The notes beneath the pieces were generated by a model. The model was not told the origin of the DNA, searched no databases, and saw only the letters and a list, made by a program, of their open reading frames with translations. A DNA stretch of 6,563 nt from positions 1-6,563 of the forward strand of contig CALWWS010000019.1 in the NCBI GenBank assembly GCA_944385305.1, written 5' to 3'. The DNA is from an uncultured Oscillospiraceae bacterium (GTDB lineage Bacteria; Bacillota; Clostridia; Oscillospirales; Oscillospiraceae). Of this stretch, positions 1-6,174 are shown in pieces. The stretch's first letter is position 1. Every line of letters starts with the position of its first letter. The position numbers and the translations under genes are program-made.

Positions 1-2
1 AC

Positions 3-983
3 GCTGTGGCCAAGCCCCTGGGCAGTCTGGGCCTGCTGGAGCAGGCCCTGATCCGAATCGCGGGAGCCACGGGCAGCCCGGAGATCGCCCTCACCCCCCG
101 GGCGGTGGCGGTGATGTGCGCCGACAATGGGGTGGTGGCCCAGGGGGTCACTCAGACCGGGCAGGAGGTCACCGCCGTGGTTACCGAGAGCATGGCCACC
201 GGCAGAACCAGCGTGTGCCGCATGGCCGCCCGGGCGGGGGCCGAGGTGATCCCGGTGGACATCGGGGTGGCCCGCCCGGTGGAGCACCCCGGAGTGCGCC
301 AGTGCTGCGTGCGCCGGGGCACGGCGGACATCACCCAGGGCCCCGCCATGACGTTGGAGGAGGCCCGCCGGGCGGTGGAGGTGGGGATTGACCTGGCCTT
401 CGAGCTGAAAAGCCGGGGGGTGCGCCTGCTGGCCACGGGAGAGATGGGCATCGGCAACACCACCACCTCCGCCGCGGTGGCCTGCGCCCTGCTGGATCGC
501 CCGGCCTGGGAGCTCACCGGCCGGGGAGCGGGGCTGTCCACCCAGGGCCTGGAGCGGAAGATCCGGGCGGTGGAGACCGCCCTGGCGGTAAACGCTCCCC
601 GCAGGGACGATCCCCTGGACGTGCTGCAAAAGGTAGGGGGGCTGGATCTGGCCGGGCTGGCCGGGGTGTTCCTGGGCGGGGCGGCCTGCCGCCTGCCCGT
701 GCTGGTGGACGGGTTTATCTCCTCGGTGGCCGCCCTGGCGGCCTGCCGGATGTGTCCGGCCTGCGGGGACTATCTGCTGGCCTCCCACCTCTCCGACGAG
801 CCCGCCAGCGCCCTGGTGCTGGAGGCGCTGGGTCTGCGGCCCCTCATCCGGGCGGGGATGCGCCTGGGGGAGGGCACCGGCGCGGTGGCCGCCATGCCCC
901 TGCTGGACATGGCCCTGGCGGTCTATGCCGGGATGCCCACCTTCGCGGATCAGAACATCGAGGCCTACCAGCCTTTGACCTAG
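3..983 (+). CDS. cobT: Nicotinate-nucleotide--dimethylbenzimidazole phosphoribosyltransferase CobT (5' partial)
   Basis: CobT transfers the phosphoribosyl group of nicotinate mononucleotide to a lower-ligand base (classically 5,6-dimethylbenzimidazole), giving alpha-ribazole phosphate for the B12 nucleotide loop; it is cytosolic. The reading frame is open to the window edge. It enters at the conserved AKPLGSLG segment, which in known CobT proteins lies some 25-35 residues after the start, so the true start is upstream; the GTG at 6 is internal. About 326 residues are visible of a usual ~350. Counting from the GTG codon, visible motifs are ADNGVVAQGV (39-48), the glycine-rich GEMGIGNTTTSAA (145-157), GGLDLAGLAG (211-220), VDGFISS (234-240) and GEGTGA (288-293). 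Glu289 in the last matches the catalytic base (Glu317 in Salmonella CobT). The gene ends in TAG, 9 bases before cobU. The lower-ligand base used cannot be told from the sequence. Identification is very secure. Confidence 0.96.
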   Translation, partial: AVAKPLGSLGLLEQALIRIAGATGSPEIALTPRAVAVMCADNGVVAQGVTQTGQEVTAVVTESMATGRTSVCRMAARAGAEVIPVDIGVARPVEHPGVRQCCVRRGTADITQGPAMTLEEARRAVEVGIDLAFELKSRGVRLLATGEMGIGNTTTSAAVACALLDRPAWELTGRGAGLSTQGLERKIRAVETALAVNAPRRDDPLDVLQKVGGLDLAGLAGVFLGGAACRLPVLVDGFISSVAALAACRMCPACGDYLLASHLSDEPASALVLEALGLRPLIRAGMRLGEGTGAVAAMPLLDMALAVYAGMPTFADQNIEAYQPLT

Positions 984-988
984 GTGGG
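982..988 (+). promoter_or_regulatory. Ribosome binding site of cobU
   Basis: AGGTGGG lies 4 bases before the ATG at 993 and overlaps the cobT stop codon. It decides the start: the in-frame GTG at 984 sits inside this site and has no Shine-Dalgarno sequence of its own upstream. Confidence 0.7.
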
Positions 989-992
989 AAAT

Positions 993-1511
993 ATGCTGAT
1001 TTTAGTAACCGGCGGGGCGGGCAGCGGCAAGTCCGCCTTCGCCGAGAGCTTGCTGGACGGCTGGCGGGGGGAGAAGATCTACCTGGCCACCATGGCGGCG
1101 GGAGACGGGGAGAGCCTGCGCCGGATAGAGCGACACCGGGCCATGCGGGCGGGCAAGGGCTTTGCCACCGTGGAGCGGCAGCGGGATTTGGAGATGCTCT
1201 CCCTTCCCACCGGGTGCGCCGTGCTGGTGGAGGATCTGCCCAACCTGTGGGCCAATCAGTTCTTTGCCCCGGGCGGGGAGCCCGGGCGGGAGGAGGACGT
1301 GCTGGCCGGGCTGGATACCCTGTGCAGCACGGCGGCCCGGGTGGTGGTGGTCAGCGGAGAGCTCTTCTCCGACGGGACGGACTACGCCCCCGAGACCGTC
1401 CGCTACCTGGAGGGCCTGGCTACCCTGCACCGCGCCCTGGCTGCCCGGGCGGCGGCGGTGTACGAGGTGGTGTGCGGCATTCCCGTCACCTGGAAGGGGG
1501 AAAAAGCGTGA
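993..1511 (+). CDS. cobU: Adenosylcobinamide kinase / adenosylcobinamide-phosphate guanylyltransferase CobU, divergent
   Basis: CobU phosphorylates adenosylcobinamide (salvage) and transfers GMP from GTP to adenosylcobinamide phosphate, giving the AdoCbi-GDP used by CobS. The ATG at 993 gives 172 residues, close to the usual ~180, and the family-like beginning MLILVTGGAGSGKS. Visible are the P-loop GGAGSGKS (7-14), RRIERHRAMR with His48 where Salmonella CobU has its guanylylated His46, a TVERQRDL segment (59-66), Glu80 in LVEDLPNLW, and the C-terminal VCGIPVTWKGE. Oddity: the usual NEVGxGIVP motif is replaced by GELFSDGTD (122-130), retaining only the Glu. The gene overlaps cobS by 4 bases (GTGA). 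A second, shorter CobU-like protein lies directly after cobS, so the two activities may be divided. Family membership is secure; whether both activities are kept is not. Confidence 0.88.
   Translation: MLILVTGGAGSGKSAFAESLLDGWRGEKIYLATMAAGDGESLRRIERHRAMRAGKGFATVERQRDLEMLSLPTGCAVLVEDLPNLWANQFFAPGGEPGREEDVLAGLDTLCSTAARVVVVSGELFSDGTDYAPETVRYLEGLATLHRALAARAAAVYEVVCGIPVTWKGEKA
1494..1500 (+). promoter_or_regulatory. Ribosome binding site of cobS
   Basis: A purine-rich AAGGGGG lies 7 bases before the GTG at 1508. It supports that GTG as the cobS start although the same frame stays open far upstream through cobU and into cobT. Confidence 0.6.
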
Positions 1512-2275
1512 AGGCCCTTTGGATTGCCCTTGCCATGTACTCCCGCCTGCCCGCCCCCCGCACGGCGTGGGAGGAGAAGAACATGGCCTGGGCCCTGTGC
1601 TGGTTTCCCGCGGTGGGGCTGGCGGCGGCGGGTCTGCTGCGGCTGTGGTGGGCTCTGTGCGCTTGGCTGGAGCTGGGCGGGGTGCTTTTCGCCGCCGTGG
1701 CGGTGATCATCCCCGCGGCGGTGAGCGGCGGCATCCACCTGGACGGGCTGTGCGACACCTGCGACGCTCTGGGCTCCCACCAGAGTCGGGAGAAGAAGCT
1801 GGAGATTTTAAAGGACAGCCACGCCGGGGCCTTTGCCATCATCGGCTGCGGGCTGTACCTGCTCCTCCTCTTCGCTGCCTGGCACCAGGTCTGGCCCGCG
1901 GCGGGGACGGCGGGAGCTCTGTGCCTGGGGCCGGTATTTTCCCGGGGCCTGTCCGGCCTGATGGCCGCCCTGCTGCCCAACGCCCGGGGGAGCGGCCTGC
2001 TGGCCCGGTTTACCCGCTCCATGGACGTGAGGCGGGCCAGGGCTATTCTCCTTCTCTGGTCGGCGGCGGCGGCAGGAGGGATGATCGTCCTCAACCCCTG
2101 GGTGGGACTGCCCGGCCTGGCGGGGGCGGGGGCGGTGACGGCCTACTATGTGGTGATGTCCCGCCGGCAGTTCGGCGGGATCACCGGAGATCTGGAGGGG
2201 TTCTACCTCCAGCTGTGCGAGCTGGCGCTGGTGATCTGCCCGGCAATTGCTTTGAAGATCGAGGTACTGCTATGA
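1508..2275 (+). CDS. cobS: Adenosylcobinamide-GDP ribazoletransferase (cobalamin synthase) CobS
   Basis: CobS is the integral membrane enzyme that joins AdoCbi-GDP to alpha-ribazole (or its phosphate) in the last assembly stage of the B12 nucleotide loop. The GTG start, overlapping the cobU stop as GTGA, gives 255 residues, normal for the family. Motifs in order: an N-terminal ALAMYSRLPAP segment (6-17), the acidic signature GGIHLDGLCDTCDALGS (74-90) with Asp residues expected to bind Mg2+, then KKLEILKDSHAGAFAII (96-112), and near the C-terminus FGGITGDLEGFYLQLCELA (222-240). Hydrophobic stretches at about 31-72, 109-128, 180-196 and 199-217 fit several membrane spans. The 4-base overlaps with cobU upstream (GTGA) and the cobU-like gene downstream (ATGA) suggest translational coupling. 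The Cys residues within the DGLCDTCDALG motif are a minor local variation. Identification is secure. Confidence 0.95.
   Translation: MKALWIALAMYSRLPAPRTAWEEKNMAWALCWFPAVGLAAAGLLRLWWALCAWLELGGVLFAAVAVIIPAAVSGGIHLDGLCDTCDALGSHQSREKKLEILKDSHAGAFAIIGCGLYLLLLFAAWHQVWPAAGTAGALCLGPVFSRGLSGLMAALLPNARGSGLLARFTRSMDVRRARAILLLWSAAAAGGMIVLNPWVGLPGLAGAGAVTAYYVVMSRRQFGGITGDLEGFYLQLCELALVICPAIALKIEVLL
2261..2265 (+). promoter_or_regulatory. Ribosome binding site of the second cobU-like gene
   Basis: GAGGT ends 6 bases before the ATG at 2272 and lies within the end of cobS. It is a moderate Shine-Dalgarno match that supports the short cobU-like frame as a translated gene. Confidence 0.5.
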
Positions 2276-2628
2276 TTTTAATTGTGGGCGGCGCGGGCCA
2301 GGGAAAGCTGGACTATGTGCTGGAGAAAACAGGATATTCCCGGGAGGATGTGGCCCATACCCCCATGGAGGCCCTCACCCGGCCCGTCTTTGACGGGCTG
2401 GAGCGCTGGCCCGAGCTGGACGAGACCGCCCTGCTGGCCGCCAACCCGGGGATCATTCTCATCTGCCGGGAGGTGGGCTGCGGCGTGGTGCCGGTGGACG
2501 GGGGAGAGCGGGCGCGCCGGGAGGCGGTGGGCCGGCTGTGCTGCCGCCGGGCGGCGCGGGCGCAGCGGGTGGAGCGGATTTTCTGCGGGCTGAGCACGGT
2601 GCTCAAGGGGGAGGGGCCATGGCGGTGA
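2272..2628 (+). CDS. Short CobU-like protein (second CobU paralogue, internally shortened)
   Basis: The 118-residue product is recognisable as a shortened CobU. It begins MILIVGGAGQGK, like the first CobU, and ends CGLSTVLKGE, matching that protein's CGIPVTWKGE. From REVG (66) to the final KGE its 49 residues line up without gaps with positions 122-170 of the first CobU, with about 12 identities. REVGCGVVPVD (66-76) closely resembles the NEVGxGIVP motif of standard CobU, which the first copy has lost. About 54 residues are missing between P-loop and motif, including the region with the guanylylated His. The P-loop is GGAGQGKL: Leu13 replaces the usual Ser/Thr that helps bind Mg2+. The ATG overlaps the cobS stop (ATGA), and the end overlaps cbiB by 10 bases. 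It could be a separate AdoCbi kinase, a partner subunit of the first CobU, or a catalytically weak relic. The intact frame and tight coupling argue against decay. No function beyond CobU-family membership is claimed. Confidence 0.8.
   Translation: MILIVGGAGQGKLDYVLEKTGYSREDVAHTPMEALTRPVFDGLERWPELDETALLAANPGIILICREVGCGVVPVDGGERARREAVGRLCCRRAARAQRVERIFCGLSTVLKGEGPWR
2610..2614 (+). promoter_or_regulatory. Ribosome binding site of cbiB
   Basis: GGAGG within a purine-rich run lies 4 bases before ATG 2619 and 13 before ATG 2628. The spacing favours 2619, though it is slightly short; the site is inside the preceding gene. Confidence 0.55.
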
Positions 2629-3608
2629 TGGGCGGCTTTCTCACCCGGCACCTGCTGGCCCTGCTGGCCGGGTTCTGCCTGGATTTGATTTTGGGCGATC
2701 CCCGCTGGTTTCCCCACCCGGTGCGGGCCATGGGGGGGCTGATTGCCGCCCTGGAGGGGGGGCTGCGCCGGATCTTCCCCGCCCGGCCCCGGTGGGAGCT
2801 GCTGGCGGGAGGTCTGCTGGCGGCGGTGCTGGTGATCCTGCCCGGGGGACTGACGTGGCTGGTGCTGCGGCTGTGCGCCACGGCCTCGCCCTGGCTGGCC
2901 TTCGGGGTGGAGAGCCTCGTCTGCTACCAGCTGCTGGCCACCCGGGCCTTAAAGGCGGAGAGCGGCCGGGTCTATCAGACCCTGAAGCGGGAAAGCCTGG
3001 AGGGCGCCCGCCGGGCGGTGGCCATGATTGTGGGCCGGGACACCGGGGAGATGGACGAGGCTCAGGTGGTGCGGGCCGCGGTGGAGAGCGTGGCGGAGAA
3101 CACCTGCGACGGCGTGGTGGCCCCCCTGATCTTTCTGGCCATCGGGGGCGCGCCCCTGGGGATGGCCTACAAGGCGGTGAGCACCATGGACTCCATGCTG
3201 GGCTACCGCAATGCCCGCTATCTCTACTTCGGCCGGGCAGCCGCCCGGCTGGACGACGTGCTCAACTTTCTCCCTGCCCGGCTGGCGGGGGCGCTCATGT
3301 GCCTGGCGGCCGCCGCCTGCGGCTACGACGCAAAGGGGGCCTGGCGGATTTTCCGCCGGGATCGGAACAAGCACGCCTCTCCCAATTCCGCCCACACCGA
3401 GGCGGCCTGCGCCGGGGCTTTGGAGCTGCGCCTGGGCGGCCCGGCCTGCTACGGCGGCAAAGAGGTGGAAAAGCCCTGGCTGGGGGACGGGACGCGTACC
3501 CCGGAGCCGGTGGACATTCTCCGGGCCCAGCGGCTGCTCTACGGCACCGCCTTCTTTACCCTGGCCCTGGTGTGCGGCCTGCCCCTGGTCTTTCTACTCT
3601 TCCCCTAA
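2619..3608 (+). CDS. cbiB: Adenosylcobinamide-phosphate synthase CbiB
   Basis: CbiB is a membrane protein that attaches aminopropanol phosphate (from CobD) to adenosylcobyric acid (from CbiP), making adenosylcobinamide phosphate. From ATG 2619 it has 329 residues, within the usual 310-330. Conserved segments in order: LDLILGDPRWFPHPVRAMG (21-39), ESVAENTCDGVVAPL (156-170), GGAPLGMAYKAVSTMDSMLGY (176-196), RYLYFGRAAARLDDVLNFLP (200-219) and DRNKHASPNSAHTEAACAGAL (248-268). Hydrophobic stretches at about 11-26, 61-88, 222-234 and 309-328 fit membrane spans. The frame stays open upstream to 2538, but only 2619 (or ATG 2628, nine bases later) has a ribosome binding site nearby. It overlaps the short cobU-like gene by 10 bases and is followed after 12 bases by cobD, whose product supplies its substrate. 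Identification is very secure; the exact start is less so. Confidence 0.95.
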   Translation: MAVMGGFLTRHLLALLAGFCLDLILGDPRWFPHPVRAMGGLIAALEGGLRRIFPARPRWELLAGGLLAAVLVILPGGLTWLVLRLCATASPWLAFGVESLVCYQLLATRALKAESGRVYQTLKRESLEGARRAVAMIVGRDTGEMDEAQVVRAAVESVAENTCDGVVAPLIFLAIGGAPLGMAYKAVSTMDSMLGYRNARYLYFGRAAARLDDVLNFLPARLAGALMCLAAAACGYDAKGAWRIFRRDRNKHASPNSAHTEAACAGALELRLGGPACYGGKEVEKPWLGDGTRTPEPVDILRAQRLLYGTAFFTLALVCGLPLVFLLFP

Positions 3609-3613
3609 GGAGG
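3607..3613 (+). promoter_or_regulatory. Strong ribosome binding site of cobD
   Basis: A perfect AAGGAGG lies 7 bases before ATG 3621 and overlaps the TAA stop of cbiB. It is the strongest Shine-Dalgarno sequence of the window and fixes the cobD start. Confidence 0.85.
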
Positions 3614-3620
3614 GCAAACC

Positions 3621-4670
3621 ATGGACTGCTTTTCCCACGGCGGCGACTTGGCTGCCATACAAGCGGCGGACGGAGCGACCCCGCTGGACTGCTCGGCCAA
3701 CCTCAACCCACTGGGGATGCCCCCGGAGGTAGCCCGTGCCGCCCGTGCCGCCGTGGCCCGGTGCATCCACTACCCAGACCCCCTGTGCCGGGAATTGGCG
3801 GCGGGCGTTGCCCGGCGGGACGGGGTGGAGGCGGAACAGGCGCTGTGCGGCGGGGGGGCGGCGGATCTCATCTACCGCCTGGCCCTGGCCCTGCCCCGGG
3901 GCCGCGCCCTGCTGTTCGAGCCCACCTTTTCCGAGTACGGTCACGCCCTGGCCTGTGCCGGGTGGGAGATCCGCCGCAGCACTCTGTGCCCGGAAGAGAA
4001 CTTTGCCCTCACCCACGCCCATCTGGCCCACGTGGAGGGGGCGGATCTGGTGTTTCTCTGTAACCCCAACAACCCCACCGGCTCCCTGATAGACCCGCCG
4101 GTGCTGGAGGAGCTGCTGGAGGGGTGCGCCCGGCGGGGGATCCGTGTGGCGGTGGACGAGTGCTTTTGGGAGCTGGCGTGCGGCGGGCCGGGTCTGGCCC
4201 CCAGGGTGGGGGAGTTTCCCAATCTGATTGTGCTGCGCGCCTTCACCAAGAGCTACGCCATGCCCGGCCTGCGCCTGGGCTACTGCCTGTGCGCCGACGG
4301 GGAACTGCTGGAGCGGATGCGCCGCTGCGGCCCGCCCTGGAGCGTGTCCGCCCCCGCCCAGGCCGCCGGACTGGCCGCCCTGGACTGCCCGGACTGGCCC
4401 GGGAAGGCAAGAGAATTACTGGAGCAGGAGCGGCCCCGCCTGGCGGCGGGGCTGGCCGGGCTGGGGCTGGAGGTGTGGCCCGGGGCGGCCAATTTCCTCC
4501 TCTTCCGGGCCCCCGGCCGGGGGGAGCTGGGGGAGCGGCTTCTGGAGCAGGGGGTTCTGATCCGCCCCTGCGGCAATTTTTACGGACTGAGCCAGGACTA
4601 CTACCGTACCTGCGTGGGCAGGCCGGGACAAAACCGCAGGCTGCTGCGGGCGCTGAGGGAGGTGCTCTGA
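3621..4670 (+). CDS. cobD: L-threonine-O-3-phosphate decarboxylase CobD
   Basis: CobD is a cytosolic PLP enzyme of the class I/II aminotransferase fold. It decarboxylates L-threonine O-3-phosphate to (R)-1-amino-2-propanol O-2-phosphate, the linker that CbiB adds to cobyric acid. It has 349 residues (family about 350-365). Visible are the N-terminal HGGDL and DCSANLNPLGMPPEV (23-37), CNPNNPTGSLI (147-157) with the Asn that contacts PLP, VDECFWEL (178-185) with Asp179 expected to pair with the pyridine nitrogen, and LRAFTKSYAMPGLRLGY (205-221) with Lys210 as the expected PLP Schiff-base lysine. Near the C-terminus, YYRTCVGRPGQNRRLL (327-342) has the Arg expected to bind the substrate carboxylate. 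The relatives are histidinol-phosphate aminotransferases (HisC); the HGGDL start and the position directly after cbiB favour CobD. No threonine kinase gene for making L-Thr-P is visible in this window. Confidence 0.93.
   Translation: MDCFSHGGDLAAIQAADGATPLDCSANLNPLGMPPEVARAARAAVARCIHYPDPLCRELAAGVARRDGVEAEQALCGGGAADLIYRLALALPRGRALLFEPTFSEYGHALACAGWEIRRSTLCPEENFALTHAHLAHVEGADLVFLCNPNNPTGSLIDPPVLEELLEGCARRGIRVAVDECFWELACGGPGLAPRVGEFPNLIVLRAFTKSYAMPGLRLGYCLCADGELLERMRRCGPPWSVSAPAQAAGLAALDCPDWPGKARELLEQERPRLAAGLAGLGLEVWPGAANFLLFRAPGRGELGERLLEQGVLIRPCGNFYGLSQDYYRTCVGRPGQNRRLLRALREVL
4658..4662 (+). promoter_or_regulatory. Ribosome binding site of cbiP
   Basis: GGAGG within GAGGGAGGTG lies 9 bases before TTG 4672 but 24 before the next in-frame ATG (4687). 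It therefore supports the rare TTG start. Confidence 0.65.
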
Positions 4671-4671
4671 T

Positions 4672-6174
4672 TTGGCGCGATCCATTATGATACAGGGCAC
4701 CGCCTCCAACGCGGGCAAGAGCCTGCTGTGCGCCGGACTGTGCCGCATTTTCCGGCAGGATGGGTACAAAGTGGCCCCCTTTAAGGCCCAGAACATGGCC
4801 CTCAACTCCGCCGTCACCCCCGACGGGCTGGAGATGGGCCGGGCCCAGGCGGTACAGGCCCAGGCCGCCGGGATTGACCCCGACGTGCGGATGAACCCAA
4901 TTCTCCTCAAGCCCACGGGGGAGATGGGCTCCCAGGTGATTGTCAACGGCGCGCCGGTGGGTACCATGTCCGCTGCGGACTACTTTTCTTACCGCAGGCA
5001 GCTCATCCCCAAGGTGATGGAGGCCTACCATTCTCTGGAGGGGGAGTACGACATTCTGGTGCTGGAGGGAGCGGGCAGCCCGGCGGAGATCAACCTGCGC
5101 CGGGACGACATTGTGAACATGGGCATGGCCCGCCGGGCCAATTCTCCCGTGCTGCTGTGCGGGGACATCGACCGGGGGGGCGTGTTCGCCGCCCTGTACG
5201 GCACGGTGGCCCTGCTGGAAAGAGAGGAACAGGAGCTCATCCGGGGACTTGTGATCAACAAGTTCCGGGGGGATGTGGAGATCCTGCGCCCCGGCCTAGC
5301 CCAGCTGGAGGGCCTCACCGGCAAGCCGGTGGTGGGGGTGGTGCCCATGCTGGAGGTGGACGTGGACGACGAGGACTCCCTCTCCGCCCGGCTGGAGGGC
5401 GGCAAGGAGCGGGGCGTGCTGGATGTGGCGGTGATCCGCCTGCCCCGCATCTCCAACTTCACCGACTTCAACCCCCTGGAGCGCATGGGGGAGATTGCCC
5501 TGCGCTACGTGCGCCGGGCGGAGGAGCTGGGTATCCCCGACCTGGTGATCCTGCCGGGCACCAAGAGCACCATGGAGGATCTGCGCTGGCTGCGGGCGTG
5601 CGGTCTGGCGGAGGCAATCCTGGCCCACGCCGCGCGGGGCGGGGCGGTGTGCGGCATCTGCGGGGGCTATCAGATGCTCTGCCGCACCCTGTCCGACCCG
5701 GAGGGGGCGGAGGGGGGCGGCAGCATGCCCGGGCTGGGGCTGCTGGAGGGGGAGACGGTTTTTCTCCCCCGCAAGACCCGCCGCCGGGTCACCGGGCGCT
5801 TCCGGGGGGCACAGGGGATCTTCGCCCCCCTCAACGGCGCACCCTTCCGGGGCTATGAGATCCACATGGGGATTACCCGGGGGGAGGGCGCGCCCCTGGC
5901 CCAGCTGGAGAGCGGGGAGGGGGAGAGCCGCCCCGACGGGCTGGCCGCGGGCAACGTGTGGGGCTGCTACGTCCACGGGCTGTTTGACCAGGGGGCGGCG
6001 GCCGCCGCCCTGCGGGACGCTCTGCTGACCCGCCGGGGCCTTCCCCCTGGCGGGGGGGCGGAGAACGGCTGGGACTACGCCCAGGGACAGTACGACGCCC
6101 TGGCCGATGCCCTGCGCCAGGCCCTGGATATGGAGAAAATTTATGAGATACTGGACAGGAGGGACAGCCGGTGA
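4672..6174 (+). CDS. cbiP: Cobyric acid synthase CbiP (CobQ family)
   Basis: CbiP is a glutamine-dependent, ATP-using amidotransferase that amidates the b, d, e and g side chains of adenosylcobyrinic acid a,c-diamide, giving adenosylcobyric acid. It has 500 residues, normal for the family. The N-terminal synthetase domain shows IQGTASNAGKSLL (7-19, P-loop-like), APFKAQNMALNS (35-46), VLEGAGSPAEINL (130-142) and CGDIDRGGVFA (163-173). The C-terminal class I-type glutaminase domain shows CGICGGYQML (327-336) with Cys330 as the expected nucleophile, GYEIHMG (394-400), and WGCYVHGLFD (430-439) with His435 as the expected catalytic His. TTG 4672 is chosen because it gives the family-typical beginning MARSIMIQGT and has a well-placed ribosome binding site; ATG 4687 would remove five residues. 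It starts 1 base after cobD ends and overlaps cbiC by 4 bases. The related CobB/CbiA a,c-diamide synthase is excluded by length and these motifs. Confidence 0.95.
   Translation: MARSIMIQGTASNAGKSLLCAGLCRIFRQDGYKVAPFKAQNMALNSAVTPDGLEMGRAQAVQAQAAGIDPDVRMNPILLKPTGEMGSQVIVNGAPVGTMSAADYFSYRRQLIPKVMEAYHSLEGEYDILVLEGAGSPAEINLRRDDIVNMGMARRANSPVLLCGDIDRGGVFAALYGTVALLEREEQELIRGLVINKFRGDVEILRPGLAQLEGLTGKPVVGVVPMLEVDVDDEDSLSARLEGGKERGVLDVAVIRLPRISNFTDFNPLERMGEIALRYVRRAEELGIPDLVILPGTKSTMEDLRWLRACGLAEAILAHAARGGAVCGICGGYQMLCRTLSDPEGAEGGGSMPGLGLLEGETVFLPRKTRRRVTGRFRGAQGIFAPLNGAPFRGYEIHMGITRGEGAPLAQLESGEGESRPDGLAAGNVWGCYVHGLFDQGAAAAALRDALLTRRGLPPGGGAENGWDYAQGQYDALADALRQALDMEKIYEILDRRDSR
6157..6163 (+). promoter_or_regulatory. 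Ribosome binding site of cbiC
   Basis: AGGAGGG lies 7 bases before GTG 6171, inside the end of cbiP. This supports the GTG start. A weaker purine run (6181-6190) before ATG 6192 leaves the later start possible. Confidence 0.7.

Noticed and set aside
1..983. Cobalamin riboswitch or promoter at the left edge
   Set aside because: The window begins inside cobT coding sequence and no leader is present, so nothing can be said from this sequence.
984..992. GTG at 984 as an alternative cobU start
   Set aside because: It lies inside the probable ribosome binding site, has none of its own, and adds three residues not typical of the CobU N-terminus.
752..1507. Possible N-terminal extension or fusion of CobS, since its frame is open from 752
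   Set aside because: The extension translates to low-complexity sequence over cobT and cobU. GTG 1508 with its ribosome binding site gives a protein of normal family length.
1162..2271. Possible longer version of the short cobU-like gene, since its frame is open from 1162
   Set aside because: The upstream part is the shadow of cobU and cobS, with low-complexity Gly/Arg/Pro translation. The P-loop beginning at ATG 2272 and the ribosome binding site give the natural start.
3145..3160. GGCGCGCCCCTGG-type sequence that appears again near 5886
   Set aside because: Both copies lie inside coding sequence and encode the same Gly/Ala-Pro-Leu type of residues with GC-rich codons; two short matches are expected by chance at this composition.
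2792..4063. A 423-codon open frame across cbiB and cobD in another + frame
   Set aside because: Its product is rich in Gly, Arg, Pro and Ala without recognisable motifs, and it runs over two clearly identified genes. Long stop-free shadow frames are expected in DNA this rich in GC.
4243..5031. Antisense frame of 262 codons, and other minus-strand frames over the window
   Set aside because: All lie opposite well-identified genes and show no motifs, only the composition expected from reversed GC-rich codons.
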